DNA of 64,000 nt, taken from NCBI RefSeq assembly GCF_029870285.1, contig NZ_JACSYA010000003.1, forward strand, positions 186,001 to 250,000. The letters run 5' to 3'. Below, one piece after another: positions 32,817 to 41,910 of this stretch. Every line of letters starts with the position of its first letter. The stretch's first letter is position 1. The position numbers and the translations under genes are program-made. This DNA is from Delftia sp. PS-11 (GTDB lineage: Bacteria; Pseudomonadota; Gammaproteobacteria; Burkholderiales; Burkholderiaceae_C). The notes under the pieces were generated by a model. The model saw nothing but the letters and a program-made list of their open reading frames with translations, was not told the origin of the DNA and did no database searches.

Positions 32817-34094
32817 TCAGTCCTTCTTCAACTCGCTGAGCATGCGCAGCAGGGTGCGGTTCACGTCCTCTGTGTCCAGTGCATGTTCTTCGCGCAGTTG
32901 GCGCAGGGGGGCCGGGTCATCGGATTCGAGCGCGATGGCCAGCTGCAGGGCGTTGGCATAGGGGCCTGTGCGCGTCACCGCAGCATCAAAGACACGCTCG
33001 GACAGGGGAATGCGGCGCAGTGCCGTAGCCAGGGGCTCGCCCAGCAGCAGGTCGAGCTGCGAGAACAGGCCGACGAGGTAGACCTCGCGCTGCAGCTCAT
33101 GGCTGACACCCGCCTCGATCAGGCGTTCGGCCAGATTGGCACGCAGCCGCATGGAGGTGCGGATGGGAATGAGGCTGGGCTCGGTGCAGGCATGTGGCAA
33201 TTGGTCTGACAGCCAGCGCTGCAGCGTGCCATAGCCCAGCATCACCAGGCCGCGGCGCAGCGAGTCCACATTGCCGCGCAGGCCCAGGGCTGCCGAGTTC
33301 GTGTACAGCAGAAAGCGGTAGGACAGGATGGGGTCTTCCCCCAGGATCTGCTCGAAGGCTTCCAGCGATTGTTCCGCATCGACGGCCCGCATCAATGCCA
33401 GCACGGTGTCGTGGCTGGGCAGCGCCTGGTAGTTGCGCTGCGCGTACAGTGCGTCGGCCACGGGCCAGCCGGCGATGGCGCCTGCATGGAAATGGTCCAG
33501 GCACAGGTCTGCCAGGGCCAGGCTTTCCAGCCCTTCGTACATCTGCCCTTCCAGCAACTGCAGCGGCGGCAATGCGTGCCGAGGCGCTGTCTTGAGCACC
33601 TGCTGGAGCTTGCCTGGCGTCTCGGCTGCGGCCTGTGCCTGCTGCTGCTGTGCTGGCGCGCTCTGGTTGGCGATGCCGGATGCGCCCTCGGGCGGAAGGT
33701 ACAGCAGGCTGCTGGCAAACCAATGGGCTGCCTGCGCGTCGGGCACGTCGGACAGCGGGCCGCGCCATACCAGCATCACGCCGCGCTCATGGGCGCGGCG
33801 CACCAGCTCATAGATGCCGGAGTCCTGCAGCCAGTCGCCACGCACTTCGATCCAGGGGCTGCCCTGCGGCGCATGATCTAGCAGGTTGCACAGCACCTGG
33901 CGCGACTGGGGGGACAGCAGCACCGGTGGCGATTGCGTGCCCCAGATTTCCTGCAGGATGCGCAGCAGGTGCTGCACGTCGGCCGTGGTGCCAGGTTCTT
34001 CGTGCAGATAGAGCTGTACGCCTGCCAGGCGGCGGTCACGGTTCCAGAGCGGCCTGTAGCCGAGGGTCAGGGAGCTCAGGACGGACTGGGCCAT
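32817..34094 (-). CDS. HDOD-domain signalling protein
   Basis: A 425-residue protein. The first 150 residues resemble a degenerate EAL-like module (LGYRPLWNRDRRLAGVQLYL) of YuxH-type proteins without the EAL catalytic residues. A Gln/Ala-rich linker (about 145-165) precedes an HDOD domain at about 195-395 (FEQILGEDPILSYRFLLYTNS, VDSLRRGLVMLGYGTLQRWL). Such proteins act in motility, stress and c-di-GMP-linked signalling. It lies 21 bp after flgL on the same strand at the end of the flg operon, suggesting a regulatory link to filament assembly. The precise role is unknown. Confidence 0.8.
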   Translation of the reverse strand: MAQSVLSSLTLGYRPLWNRDRRLAGVQLYLHEEPGTTADVQHLLRILQEIWGTQSPPVLLSPQSRQVLCNLLDHAPQGSPWIEVRGDWLQDSGIYELVRRAHERGVMLVWRGPLSDVPDAQAAHWFASSLLYLPPEGASGIANQSAPAQQQQAQAAAETPGKLQQVLKTAPRHALPPLQLLEGQMYEGLESLALADLCLDHFHAGAIAGWPVADALYAQRNYQALPSHDTVLALMRAVDAEQSLEAFEQILGEDPILSYRFLLYTNSAALGLRGNVDSLRRGLVMLGYGTLQRWLSDQLPHACTEPSLIPIRTSMRLRANLAERLIEAGVSHELQREVYLVGLFSQLDLLLGEPLATALRRIPLSERVFDAAVTRTGPYANALQLAIALESDDPAPLRQLREEHALDTEDVNRTLLRMLSELKKD

Positions 34095-34115
34095 GGATGG
34101 TCTGGTAGCGGATTA

Positions 34116-35312
34116 TCAGTTGATGAAGTTGAACAGCGACAGCTTCTGTATCGAGGCATACGATTGCAGCGCGGCCTGCAAGCCGACCTTCTGCATGTCC
34201 ACATCGGAAAGGGCCTTGATCATATCGATGTCTTCGGCCCGTGAGCGGTCTGCTTCGAGCTGAACTTCACGATCTTTGATGCCATCTTCGATGCGGTCTG
34301 CCCGGTTGAGCATGTCACCAGCCAGTCCTTGCGCAGTTTGCAGGCGGCTCATGCCGGCGTCAATCTCGGTGAGGCCACGGCCAATGGCCTGGGTCAGGCT
34401 GGAGGCGGTGCTGCCATCGGCGTTGGCGCCATTGCGCACAGCATCGATGGCACGGTCCATGACGCTGAACAGGTCGGAGCGTGTGCTCTGGTTCAGCGTA
34501 AAGCTGTCACCGGTCTTTGGCGTGCCCGAGACGGTGACGCGCATGCCCTGTACCGTGATGGCATCGCCCGACTTGAACGGCGTCTGGGTGGTGCCGCCAT
34601 CGGCGCTGTACTGCAGGTTGCCGCTGGCATCTGTGGAAAATGCCACCGTCAGCGGCAGCGTCGCTGCGGCGGCAGCGGTCGGGTTGGTGATGGTGCCGAC
34701 ATCGGTCCAGAATTTGCCGCCACCGGCATTGCCCAGGCTGACCTGGTAGACGCCGTTGCCTGTGGGCACGTTCATCCAGGCGGCTGCACCGTCGATGGTG
34801 TTGGGGATGCTGCTGTCATTGCTGCCGGCCTGGCCGGCTTGGCCGGCGAAGTTGTAGCCCTGAATGGGTTGCTCGGCACTGTCCAGGCCGCGGAACAGCG
34901 GCAGGCCGTTGGTGTCCTTGCGGTTGGCATAGGTCATCAACTGGTCGCGCAGGCTGGTCATGCGCGCCAGCAGAGCATCGCGCGATGTCTGGTCATATGT
35001 GCCATTGCCAGCGCTGACCAGCTGGTCGCGGAATTCCTGCAGCGCAGACACAGACTCGCCCAGGGTGGATTCCGTGTACGACATGATGTTGCGCTGCGCA
35101 TCCAGGGCGCGCTGGTCCGTGGAGGCCCGCGTCAGCCGTGTCTGGGCACGTTCGGCCTGGGCGGCTGCCACAGGGTCGTCGCTGGCGCGTACCACGCGCT
35201 TGCCGGAGGTGGTCTTCTCCATCAGGTCCACCAGATTGCTCTGGCGCGAACTGAGGTTGCGCACCGTGCTGTCATACATGTTGGCGGTGCCAATGCGTGC
35301 GTAGCTGCTCAT
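34116..35312 (-). CDS. flgL: Hook-filament junction protein FlgL
   Basis: A 398-residue flagellin-like protein with N-terminal IGTANMYDSTVRNLSSRQSN and SGKRVVRASDDPVAAAQAER (the D0/D1-like signature) and a C-terminal helix QKVGLQAALQSYASIQKLSLFNFIN. It is the second hook-associated junction protein between FlgK and flagellin. It follows flgK by 19 bp. Confidence 0.95.
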   Translation of the reverse strand: MSSYARIGTANMYDSTVRNLSSRQSNLVDLMEKTTSGKRVVRASDDPVAAAQAERAQTRLTRASTDQRALDAQRNIMSYTESTLGESVSALQEFRDQLVSAGNGTYDQTSRDALLARMTSLRDQLMTYANRKDTNGLPLFRGLDSAEQPIQGYNFAGQAGQAGSNDSSIPNTIDGAAAWMNVPTGNGVYQVSLGNAGGGKFWTDVGTITNPTAAAAATLPLTVAFSTDASGNLQYSADGGTTQTPFKSGDAITVQGMRVTVSGTPKTGDSFTLNQSTRSDLFSVMDRAIDAVRNGANADGSTASSLTQAIGRGLTEIDAGMSRLQTAQGLAGDMLNRADRIEDGIKDREVQLEADRSRAEDIDMIKALSDVDMQKVGLQAALQSYASIQKLSLFNFIN

Positions 35313-35331
35313 GGTCAGAACTCCTGGCTAA

Positions 35332-37305
35332 TCAACGTGCGACAGTCTGCAGGACGCTGTCGAAAATGCTTTGTGCGATCTGCAGCATCTTGGCCGAGGC
35401 CTGGTAGGCCTGCTGGTACTGCAGCAGTTTGGCGGCTTCCTCGTCGAGGTTCACGCCCGACACTGCGGTGCGGTCAGCCTCGAGATTGGTGGCGATGGTG
35501 CCCGAGAGTTTGGCGGCATAGCTGGCGCTCTGGGTGCGCGCACCGATCTGGGCAATGATGTTCGAGAAGCCGTCGCTCAGCGATGTGCCTCCATCGAACA
35601 GCGTCTTGTCGCGCAGGTCCATGAAGGCCGTGCCATTGCCGGCATTGCGCTTGTAGTTGTCGCCGTACTGCGGATCCAGCGCATTGCCTACCAGCAGCGA
35701 GTCGCCGTCATGCGGCGTGCCGGTGAGCGTGATGGACCAGCCGTCAATGGTGATGGGCTGTCCGGACACATAGGCATTACCCGAGCCGTTGCCGGAGGCT
35801 GCGCCTGCCACCGTGTAGGTCACATTGCCACTCGCATCAACCTGGAAGCTCAGTTGCACACCTGCCGGGGTGGGGGGCAGTGTGGCATTGGGCGACTGCA
35901 TCTTGAGCGCTCCCAGTTGCAGATTGCCCTTGTTGCTCTGCGACATGCCCGCCGTGATCGGGTTGGCCACGGCCAGGTCCCGTGGCGCTGATACCAGAGC
36001 TTTGAGATTGCCAGCCGCAGCGGCGAAGGGCTGGAACAGCACCGATTCATTCTTGGCGCCGGCTGCGGAGATATCGAAGCGCAGGCCATCGACCGTTGTG
36101 TTGCGCAGTGCAGTGACGTCGGCGAAGGCAGTGGTCTTGTTGTCTGACAGGCGCACCAGGGTCAGTGCGCCGCTGTCGCCGAAGACCACCTTGTAGTCCG
36201 AGGCTGCGTAGGCCGTGTAGTCGTAGGCTGGCTTGGGGTTGCTGGCGGAAGACTGGTCCACGAACTGGGCCGTGGCCGTGATGCTGGGAATAGTCGTGCT
36301 GCCATTGACGGATGTAGGCGATGTGAACAGTGCCGAGCCGCGCGTGCCATCCAGCGTCAGGCCGCTTTGGTGCTGGGCGTTCAGTGCCATGCTCAGGCTG
36401 GCGGCCATGCGTCCCAGCAGGTTGCGCCCTTCCGGGAGATCGCTGTTTTGGAATTGCAGCAGACCTGAGATTTCGCCGCCACCCAGCATGGAGGGGGTGA
36501 ACTCCACATTCTGGCCGCCGGTTTGCTTGAAGTACAGCGTCATTTTGCCGCTGCCAGGGTATTGCGTGGCTTCCTTGAGCTCCAGCTTGCCCGCCTCGGT
36601 ACCCATGACCAGTGGCTGGCTGCCGCCCACGAACAGGGTGAGCGTGCCATCATCCGCTTGGATCTGGCTGGTCTGCACGTATTTGTTGAGGTCGCGCACC
36701 AGCTGGTCGCGCTGATCCAGCAGATCGTTGGGGGTGTGTCCGGAATTGATGGACTTGCTGATCTGCTCATTGAGCGTGGCGATCTGGCCTGCCAGGCTGT
36801 TGACGACGTTGACGTCGTTGCCCATCTGCTGGCGCGTGCTGTAGTCCAGTTCGTCGATCTGGGCCGATGCGGCGCGGAAGCGCCCTGCCAGTTCGCTCAT
36901 GCGCGTCAGCACCACGTTGCGGGCCGTGAGGTCCGTGGGTGCGCTGACGATATCTGCGAACGAGTTCATCGTATCGCTGATGGCGGCTCCCAGGCCGGAA
37001 GTGCCGCCGCTGAAGATCTCCTGCATCTGCGACAGGGACTGCGAGCGCGCGGAGTCGCCTGCGCTGATGGCACTGGCAGTGGCCGACTGGCGCGACAGCA
37101 GGTCGTTGTAATTGCGCACGATCGTCGCCACATCCATGCCGTTGCCGATGTAGCCGTTGCCCATGTTCTGGCCGGCAACGGTTTTCAGCCCCACGCTCTG
37201 GCGCGAGTAGCCGGCGGTGTTGACATTGGCGATGTTGTGGCCGGTCGTCTGCAGGGCCACCTGGTTGGCCAGCAGGGCGCGGGCTCCGACGTTCAAAAGG
37301 CTCAT
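35332..37305 (-). CDS. flgK: Hook-filament junction protein FlgK
   Basis: A 657-residue hook-associated protein 1. The N terminus LLNVGARALLANQVALQTTG and HNIANVNTAGYSRQSV contains the rod/hook family ANVNTAGY motif; the C terminus VSGVNLDEEAAKLLQYQQAY is the matching helix. The start at 37305 is chosen; upstream in-frame codons overlap flgJ and are not conserved. It is exported after the hook and joins it to the filament. It starts 14 bp after flgJ. Confidence 0.96.
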   Translation of the reverse strand: MSLLNVGARALLANQVALQTTGHNIANVNTAGYSRQSVGLKTVAGQNMGNGYIGNGMDVATIVRNYNDLLSRQSATASAISAGDSARSQSLSQMQEIFSGGTSGLGAAISDTMNSFADIVSAPTDLTARNVVLTRMSELAGRFRAASAQIDELDYSTRQQMGNDVNVVNSLAGQIATLNEQISKSINSGHTPNDLLDQRDQLVRDLNKYVQTSQIQADDGTLTLFVGGSQPLVMGTEAGKLELKEATQYPGSGKMTLYFKQTGGQNVEFTPSMLGGGEISGLLQFQNSDLPEGRNLLGRMAASLSMALNAQHQSGLTLDGTRGSALFTSPTSVNGSTTIPSITATAQFVDQSSASNPKPAYDYTAYAASDYKVVFGDSGALTLVRLSDNKTTAFADVTALRNTTVDGLRFDISAAGAKNESVLFQPFAAAAGNLKALVSAPRDLAVANPITAGMSQSNKGNLQLGALKMQSPNATLPPTPAGVQLSFQVDASGNVTYTVAGAASGNGSGNAYVSGQPITIDGWSITLTGTPHDGDSLLVGNALDPQYGDNYKRNAGNGTAFMDLRDKTLFDGGTSLSDGFSNIIAQIGARTQSASYAAKLSGTIATNLEADRTAVSGVNLDEEAAKLLQYQQAYQASAKMLQIAQSIFDSVLQTVAR

Positions 37306-37319
37306 GGCGTGTTCTCTGG

Positions 37320-38312
37320 TTAGGCTTGTGCACGTGCCGCGCTTTGCACGGCGCCCTGGATGGCGCGGCTGAGCTTGCTGGCGTATTCGGGGTCGGTGGC
37401 GTAGCCGGCCTTTTGCAGCTCGGTCGCATATGCCAGGGCGGAGCCCGTCTGGCCCATGGCTTTTTCGTAGCGCGGGTTGCTCGTGATCAGGCGCGCGTAG
37501 TCGCGAAAGGACTCTTCGTAGGAGTCGTAGGCGCGGAACTTGGCCGTGACCTTGCGCGGCACGCCATCGATGTACTCGGTGGTCGTGACTTCGGCGACCT
37601 TGCCGGTCCATCCCTTGCCTGCCTTGATGCCGAACAGGTTGTGGGCATTGCTGCCGTCCGCGTTCTTGATCTCGCTCTTGCCCCAGCCGGTCTCGTGGCC
37701 TGCCTGTCCCAGCATGAAGGCGGCAGGGATGCCGCTTTCCTGGGCCACGCGGGCGGCTGCATTGCTGTGGTGGGCAACGAAGTTGTCCCGCCCCTTGGGC
37801 GCTGGCGCGTAGGCGTCGATGGACTGCGCCACGCTGGCGCTGCGGTTGCCCGTGCCTGTTGTGCCGCTGGTGCCTGCTGCGCTGCTGGTTCCGCTGGCGT
37901 TGCTGGCGCTGTTGCTGCTGCGCCAGGCGATGCGGCTCATGCTCAGCGTCGATGGCACGGCGATTTCGGCATCCTCGGCCGGCTCCGCGCCCATGCTGCG
38001 CGCCAGCTGGCGTGTGATGGCATCCGTCAGTCCGCCTGGCTGGCCCGACATGGCCACCGACAACTGCTGGTCGAGCAGGTCGGTGCTCAGATTGCCCTGT
38101 GCGCTATCGAGCAGGCCCGACTTCATGGTGGCCTCGCGCATGCTCTTGATCATCTCGCGCATGAACAGCGATTCGAGCTGCTTGGCCGTCTCGCGCGCTG
38201 CCTGCGGACTGTTTTCTCCGGCGGCTGCCTTGAGTGCGTTGAGTGCCCGTGCATCCGCTGCCAGCGCATTGCCCGATGACAGCTGAGATCCATTGGGAAG
38301 TGCGATGCTCAT
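37320..38312 (-). CDS. flgJ: Flagellar rod-cap / peptidoglycan hydrolase FlgJ
   Basis: A 330-residue two-domain FlgJ. The N-terminal rod-cap domain (QLESLFMREMIKSMREATM) is joined by a Ser/Gly/Thr-rich linker (about 135-165) to a C-terminal glucosaminidase domain at about 165-320 with the catalytic Glu in GQAGHETGWGKSEI. It caps the growing rod and cuts peptidoglycan in the periplasm. Its start overlaps the flgI stop by 4 bp. Confidence 0.96.
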   Translation of the reverse strand: MSIALPNGSQLSSGNALAADARALNALKAAAGENSPQAARETAKQLESLFMREMIKSMREATMKSGLLDSAQGNLSTDLLDQQLSVAMSGQPGGLTDAITRQLARSMGAEPAEDAEIAVPSTLSMSRIAWRSSNSASNASGTSSAAGTSGTTGTGNRSASVAQSIDAYAPAPKGRDNFVAHHSNAAARVAQESGIPAAFMLGQAGHETGWGKSEIKNADGSNAHNLFGIKAGKGWTGKVAEVTTTEYIDGVPRKVTAKFRAYDSYEESFRDYARLITSNPRYEKAMGQTGSALAYATELQKAGYATDPEYASKLSRAIQGAVQSAARAQA

Positions 38313-39466
38313 ATCACCTCCAGTTCGGCGTTGAGTGCGCCTGCCGCCTTGATGGCCTGCAGGATGGCCAGCAGGTCCTGCGGCGTGGCGCCCAGGGTAT
38401 TGAGTGCGCGCACCACATCGGTGAGCTGCGGGGAGCTTGGCATGCTGATGACGTTGCCGGGCTCCTGCTTGATCTGGATGTTGGCCTTTTCGGCGACCAC
38501 GGTCTGGCCCTGGGAGAAGGGCGCGGGCTGGCTGACGACCGGGGTCGAACTGATCGTGATGGACAGGTTGCCGTGGGCAATGGCGCAGGGCCCCAGGGTG
38601 ACGGCCTGGTTGAGCACGATGGAGCCGGTGCGCGGATTGATGACCACCTTGGCCGAAGGCTTGGAGGTCTCGATCGGCATCTCTTCGATCTCGGCAATCA
38701 TGCGCACGCGCGAGCCTGGGTCCTGCGGCGCTGCCACGCGCACGGTGCGCCCGTCCAGTGCCTGTGCCACACCCTGACCCAGGCGCTGGTTGATGGCGCG
38801 CACCACCCTGTCTGCGGTCTGGAAGTCGGTGGCATTGAGGCCCAGCGTGATGCTGTCGCCCTCGTTGAGGGCCGTGGGCACGGCGCGCTCGACCTGCGCG
38901 CCCTGGGGGATGCGCCCCGCGCTCAGGTGGTTGATCTGTACCTTGGAGCCGCCGGCCGATGCGCCCGCACCGCCGACGACCATATTGCCCTGTGCCAGTG
39001 CGTAGATCTCGCCATCGGCGCCGCGCAGCGGCGTGGCGATCAGCGTGCCGCCCTTGAGCGACTTGGCATTGCCCATGGAGGAGACGTTCACATCAATGGA
39101 CTGCCCAGGCTGTGCAAAGGCGGGCAGTTCCGCTGTGACGATGACGGCGGCAACGTTCTTGAGCTGCAACTGCGCCGCGTTGCCTGTGGCCGGCAGCGTG
39201 ATGCCCATCTGCTCCAGATAGTTGGACAGCGCCTGCTTGGTATAGGGCATCTGCGTGGTCTGGTCGCCGGTGCCATCGAGGCCGACGACCAGGCCGTAGC
39301 CGGTCAACTGGTTGCTGCGCACGCCTTGTATGGCAGCAACCTCTTTGATGCGGGTGGCATGCGCCGGCAGGGTCAGCATGCTGGCGCCGACGGCGACGAC
39401 TGCCCACAGGGGGAGGGACGCATGGCGCATGGTCAGGAGCATGGACGGTACTTTCATGCCGTCCAT
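38309..39466 (-). CDS. flgI: Flagellar P-ring protein FlgI
   Basis: A 385-residue periplasmic protein with a Sec signal ending LPAHA near residue 38, then the FlgI opening TRIKEVAAIQGVRSNQLTGY and GLVVGLDGTGDQT. It forms the P ring in peptidoglycan. The start could be ATG 39466 or ATG 39457 (MKVPSML). It overlaps flgJ by 4 bp and follows flgH by 11 bp. Confidence 0.96.
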   Translation of the reverse strand: MDGMKVPSMLLTMRHASLPLWAVVAVGASMLTLPAHATRIKEVAAIQGVRSNQLTGYGLVVGLDGTGDQTTQMPYTKQALSNYLEQMGITLPATGNAAQLQLKNVAAVIVTAELPAFAQPGQSIDVNVSSMGNAKSLKGGTLIATPLRGADGEIYALAQGNMVVGGAGASAGGSKVQINHLSAGRIPQGAQVERAVPTALNEGDSITLGLNATDFQTADRVVRAINQRLGQGVAQALDGRTVRVAAPQDPGSRVRMIAEIEEMPIETSKPSAKVVINPRTGSIVLNQAVTLGPCAIAHGNLSITISSTPVVSQPAPFSQGQTVVAEKANIQIKQEPGNVISMPSSPQLTDVVRALNTLGATPQDLLAILQAIKAAGALNAELEVI

Positions 39467-39477
39467 TCTCGAGACAA

Positions 39478-40185
39478 TCAGAAGGGCATAACGTTCAAAA
39501 AGAACCGGGACAACCAGCCAATTGACTGGGCTTCGCCGGACTGGCCACGGCTGCGCGATTCGATGCGCACATTGGCCACCTGCGTCGATGCGACCACGCT
39601 GCCGGGCTGCAGCGTGCGCGGATCCACCGTGCCCGAAAAACGCAGCACATCCACGTTGTGGTTCACGCCGATCTGCTTTTCTCCCGTGATGACCAGATGC
39701 CCGTTGGGCAGCACATCGACCACGGTCGCGCTGATGGCGCCCGTGAACGTGTTGTTGCTGGTGGTCGAGCCCGAGCCCGCGAAATCATTGCTGTTGCTGA
39801 AGCCGATGTTGGAGCGGTCCTTGAGGTTGGCCGCCGCTCCACCCGAGAACAGCGGCAGCGCCGTGATGCCGGCCGTGGTCTTGTTGGCGCGCTTGAGGTC
39901 CGAATCCGACTTCTGGCTGGCCGTGACGCTTTCCACGATCTGCACTGTCACCATGTCGCCGACCAGGCGCGCGCGCCGGTTCTCGAACCCTGGGCGGTAG
40001 CTCGATACATTGAACAGGCTGCCCGTGGGGCGCGCTGCCGTGGGCTGCGGCGGCTGCAGCAGCGGCGGGGTGGTGGAGGGCATGTCCACGGGCGGCGGCT
40101 CATTGAGCGTGGCGCAGCCGGACAGCGTGGCCAGCAGTGCCAGGCAGGCACCGGTCGCGGACAGGGAAATGGGGCGTTGGGTCAT
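39478..40185 (-). CDS. flgH: Flagellar L-ring lipoprotein FlgH
   Basis: A 235-residue lipoprotein with a lipobox LSGC (C24). The mature sequence includes GSLFNVSSYRPGFENRRARL and the conserved DVLPNGHLVITGEKQIGVN segment. It forms the L ring in the outer membrane. A 142-bp gap separates it from flgG. Confidence 0.96.
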   Translation of the reverse strand: MTQRPISLSATGACLALLATLSGCATLNEPPPVDMPSTTPPLLQPPQPTAARPTGSLFNVSSYRPGFENRRARLVGDMVTVQIVESVTASQKSDSDLKRANKTTAGITALPLFSGGAAANLKDRSNIGFSNSNDFAGSGSTTSNNTFTGAISATVVDVLPNGHLVITGEKQIGVNHNVDVLRFSGTVDPRTLQPGSVVASTQVANVRIESRSRGQSGEAQSIGWLSRFFLNVMPF

Positions 40186-40327
40186 GGCGATGCTCCCGGT
40201 GTTTCAGTGATCCATGCATGGCGCTGCGCATGCACCTGCGCGATCCTGGAAACTGGAGCGTCCCAGTCCAGGGGCGCCGTGCATACGTATGCATACGGGG
40301 TAGGCGGCAAAGCCGCCCGCAGAGTAT

Positions 40328-41110
40328 TCAGAGCTGTGCCAGCTTGGCCAGCATCTGGTCGGAGGTCTGGATGGCCTTGGAATTCATTTCGTAGGCGCGC
40401 TGGGTCTGGATCATCGTGACCAGCTCCTGCACCACGTTGACGTTCGAGGACTCCAGGTAGCCTTGCTGTATGGTGCCCAGGCCGTTGGCGCCTGGCTGGC
40501 CCTGCTGGGGCTGGCCCGAAGAGGCGGTTTCAGCAAACAGGTTCTGGCCGCGCGGCTCCAGGCCGGCGGGGTTGATGAACTGCGCCATCGCGATGTTGCC
40601 GACCTGCTGCGCAGCAGCCTGGCCGGGCACGTTCACGCTGACCACGCCTTCGGCGCTGATGGACACCTTGGTCGCATTCGCCGGAATGGTGATGCCGTTG
40701 GCCACCGGCAGGCCGGCGGCGGTGACCAGCTGGCCTTGCGAGTTGACCTGGAAGGAGCCATCGCGGGTGTAGCCGATGGTGCCGTCGGGCATGTTGACCT
40801 GGAAGAAGCCGTTGCCGTTGATGGCCACATCCAGTGCGCCGTTCGACTGCTGCAGGCTGCCCTGCAGAAAGTTGCGCGATGTGGCCACGGTGCGCACGCC
40901 CAGGCCCAGGTGCAGGCCTGTGGGCAGCTGGTTTTGCTCGGTGCTTTGCGATCCCGACTGGCGCAGATTCTGGTAGATCAGGTCCTCGAACACCGCGCTG
41001 CCACGCTTGAAGCCTGTGGTCGAGACGTTGGCCAGATTGTGCGAGATCACGTCCAGCTGGGTCTGCTGGGCTTCCATGCCGGTTTTGGAGATGAACAGCG
41101 AATTGATCAT
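40328..41110 (-). CDS. flgG: Distal rod protein FlgG
   Basis: A 260-residue rod protein, the standard FlgG length. Signatures are [33 protein letters not shown], and C-terminal [20 protein letters not shown]. It forms the distal rod. It follows flgF by 31 bp. Confidence 0.97.
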   Translation of the reverse strand: MINSLFISKTGMEAQQTQLDVISHNLANVSTTGFKRGSAVFEDLIYQNLRQSGSQSTEQNQLPTGLHLGLGVRTVATSRNFLQGSLQQSNGALDVAINGNGFFQVNMPDGTIGYTRDGSFQVNSQGQLVTAAGLPVANGITIPANATKVSISAEGVVSVNVPGQAAAQQVGNIAMAQFINPAGLEPRGQNLFAETASSGQPQQGQPGANGLGTIQQGYLESSNVNVVQELVTMIQTQRAYEMNSKAIQTSDQMLAKLAQL

Positions 41111-41141
41111 GGCGTATTCCTTTCAGTGGTCCGTTGCGCCT

Positions 41142-41882
41142 TCATCCGTTGATGCTCAGCAGCTGGGCGGCGGTCTTGTCGTTGCTCTCTGCGGTCTGCA
41201 GCAGACGCATCTGGCTTTCGAACTGGCGGGCGGCGGCAATCATGCCGACCATGGTTTCCACCGAGTTCACGTTCGATCCTTCAATGGCGCCCGAGAGCAG
41301 GCGCGCGTTTTCGTCATTGGGCAGAGGGTCGCCATCGGCCGTGCGAAACAGCCCGTCGTTGCCGCGCACCAGCGGCGCGTCCTCGGGCGGCGTGGCCAGC
41401 TTGACGCGCCCCACAGCCACGGGCAGCTGGTTGCCGGTCTTGGCGGTCAGCGTGCCGTCGGAGCCCAGGGAAATCGTCGATTCGGGCGGAATGTCAATCG
41501 GGCCGCCGCCATCCGACAGCACGGCCTGTCCGTTGCTGTTGACCAGCTGGCCCTCGGGCGAGACTTCGAATACGCCATTGCGCGTATAGGCTTCCTGTCC
41601 ATCCAGTCCCTGCACCGCGAACCAGGCGCGGCCCATGGCCATGGCGTCCAGTGCCCGGCCAGTGCGCTGTGTGGGGCCTGCCGTCTCGACATAGCCCGAG
41701 GTGGCCTCCAGCGCAAACACGCGCGTTCCGGCGCCGCTGCCCTGCATGGGCACGGCGCGGAAGGTGGACATCTCTGCCCGGAAGCCGTTGGTGCTGGCAT
41801 TGGCCAGGTTGTGGGCCAGCACGGACTGACGCTGCGCCGCTGCGTTGGCGCCCGTCATGGAGGTATAGATGATGCGGTCCAT
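41142..41882 (-). CDS. flgF: Proximal rod protein FlgF
   Basis: A 246-residue rod protein with MDRIIYTSMTGANAAAQRQS, HNLANASTNGFRAEM, and C-terminal EGSNVNSVETMVGMIAAARQ. It belongs to the proximal rod. It lies between flgE and flgG as usual. Confidence 0.96.
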   Translation of the reverse strand: MDRIIYTSMTGANAAAQRQSVLAHNLANASTNGFRAEMSTFRAVPMQGSGAGTRVFALEATSGYVETAGPTQRTGRALDAMAMGRAWFAVQGLDGQEAYTRNGVFEVSPEGQLVNSNGQAVLSDGGGPIDIPPESTISLGSDGTLTAKTGNQLPVAVGRVKLATPPEDAPLVRGNDGLFRTADGDPLPNDENARLLSGAIEGSNVNSVETMVGMIAAARQFESQMRLLQTAESNDKTAAQLLSING

Positions 41883-41910
41883 GCCGGCTCTCCTGACTCA
41901 GTTGCGGGAA

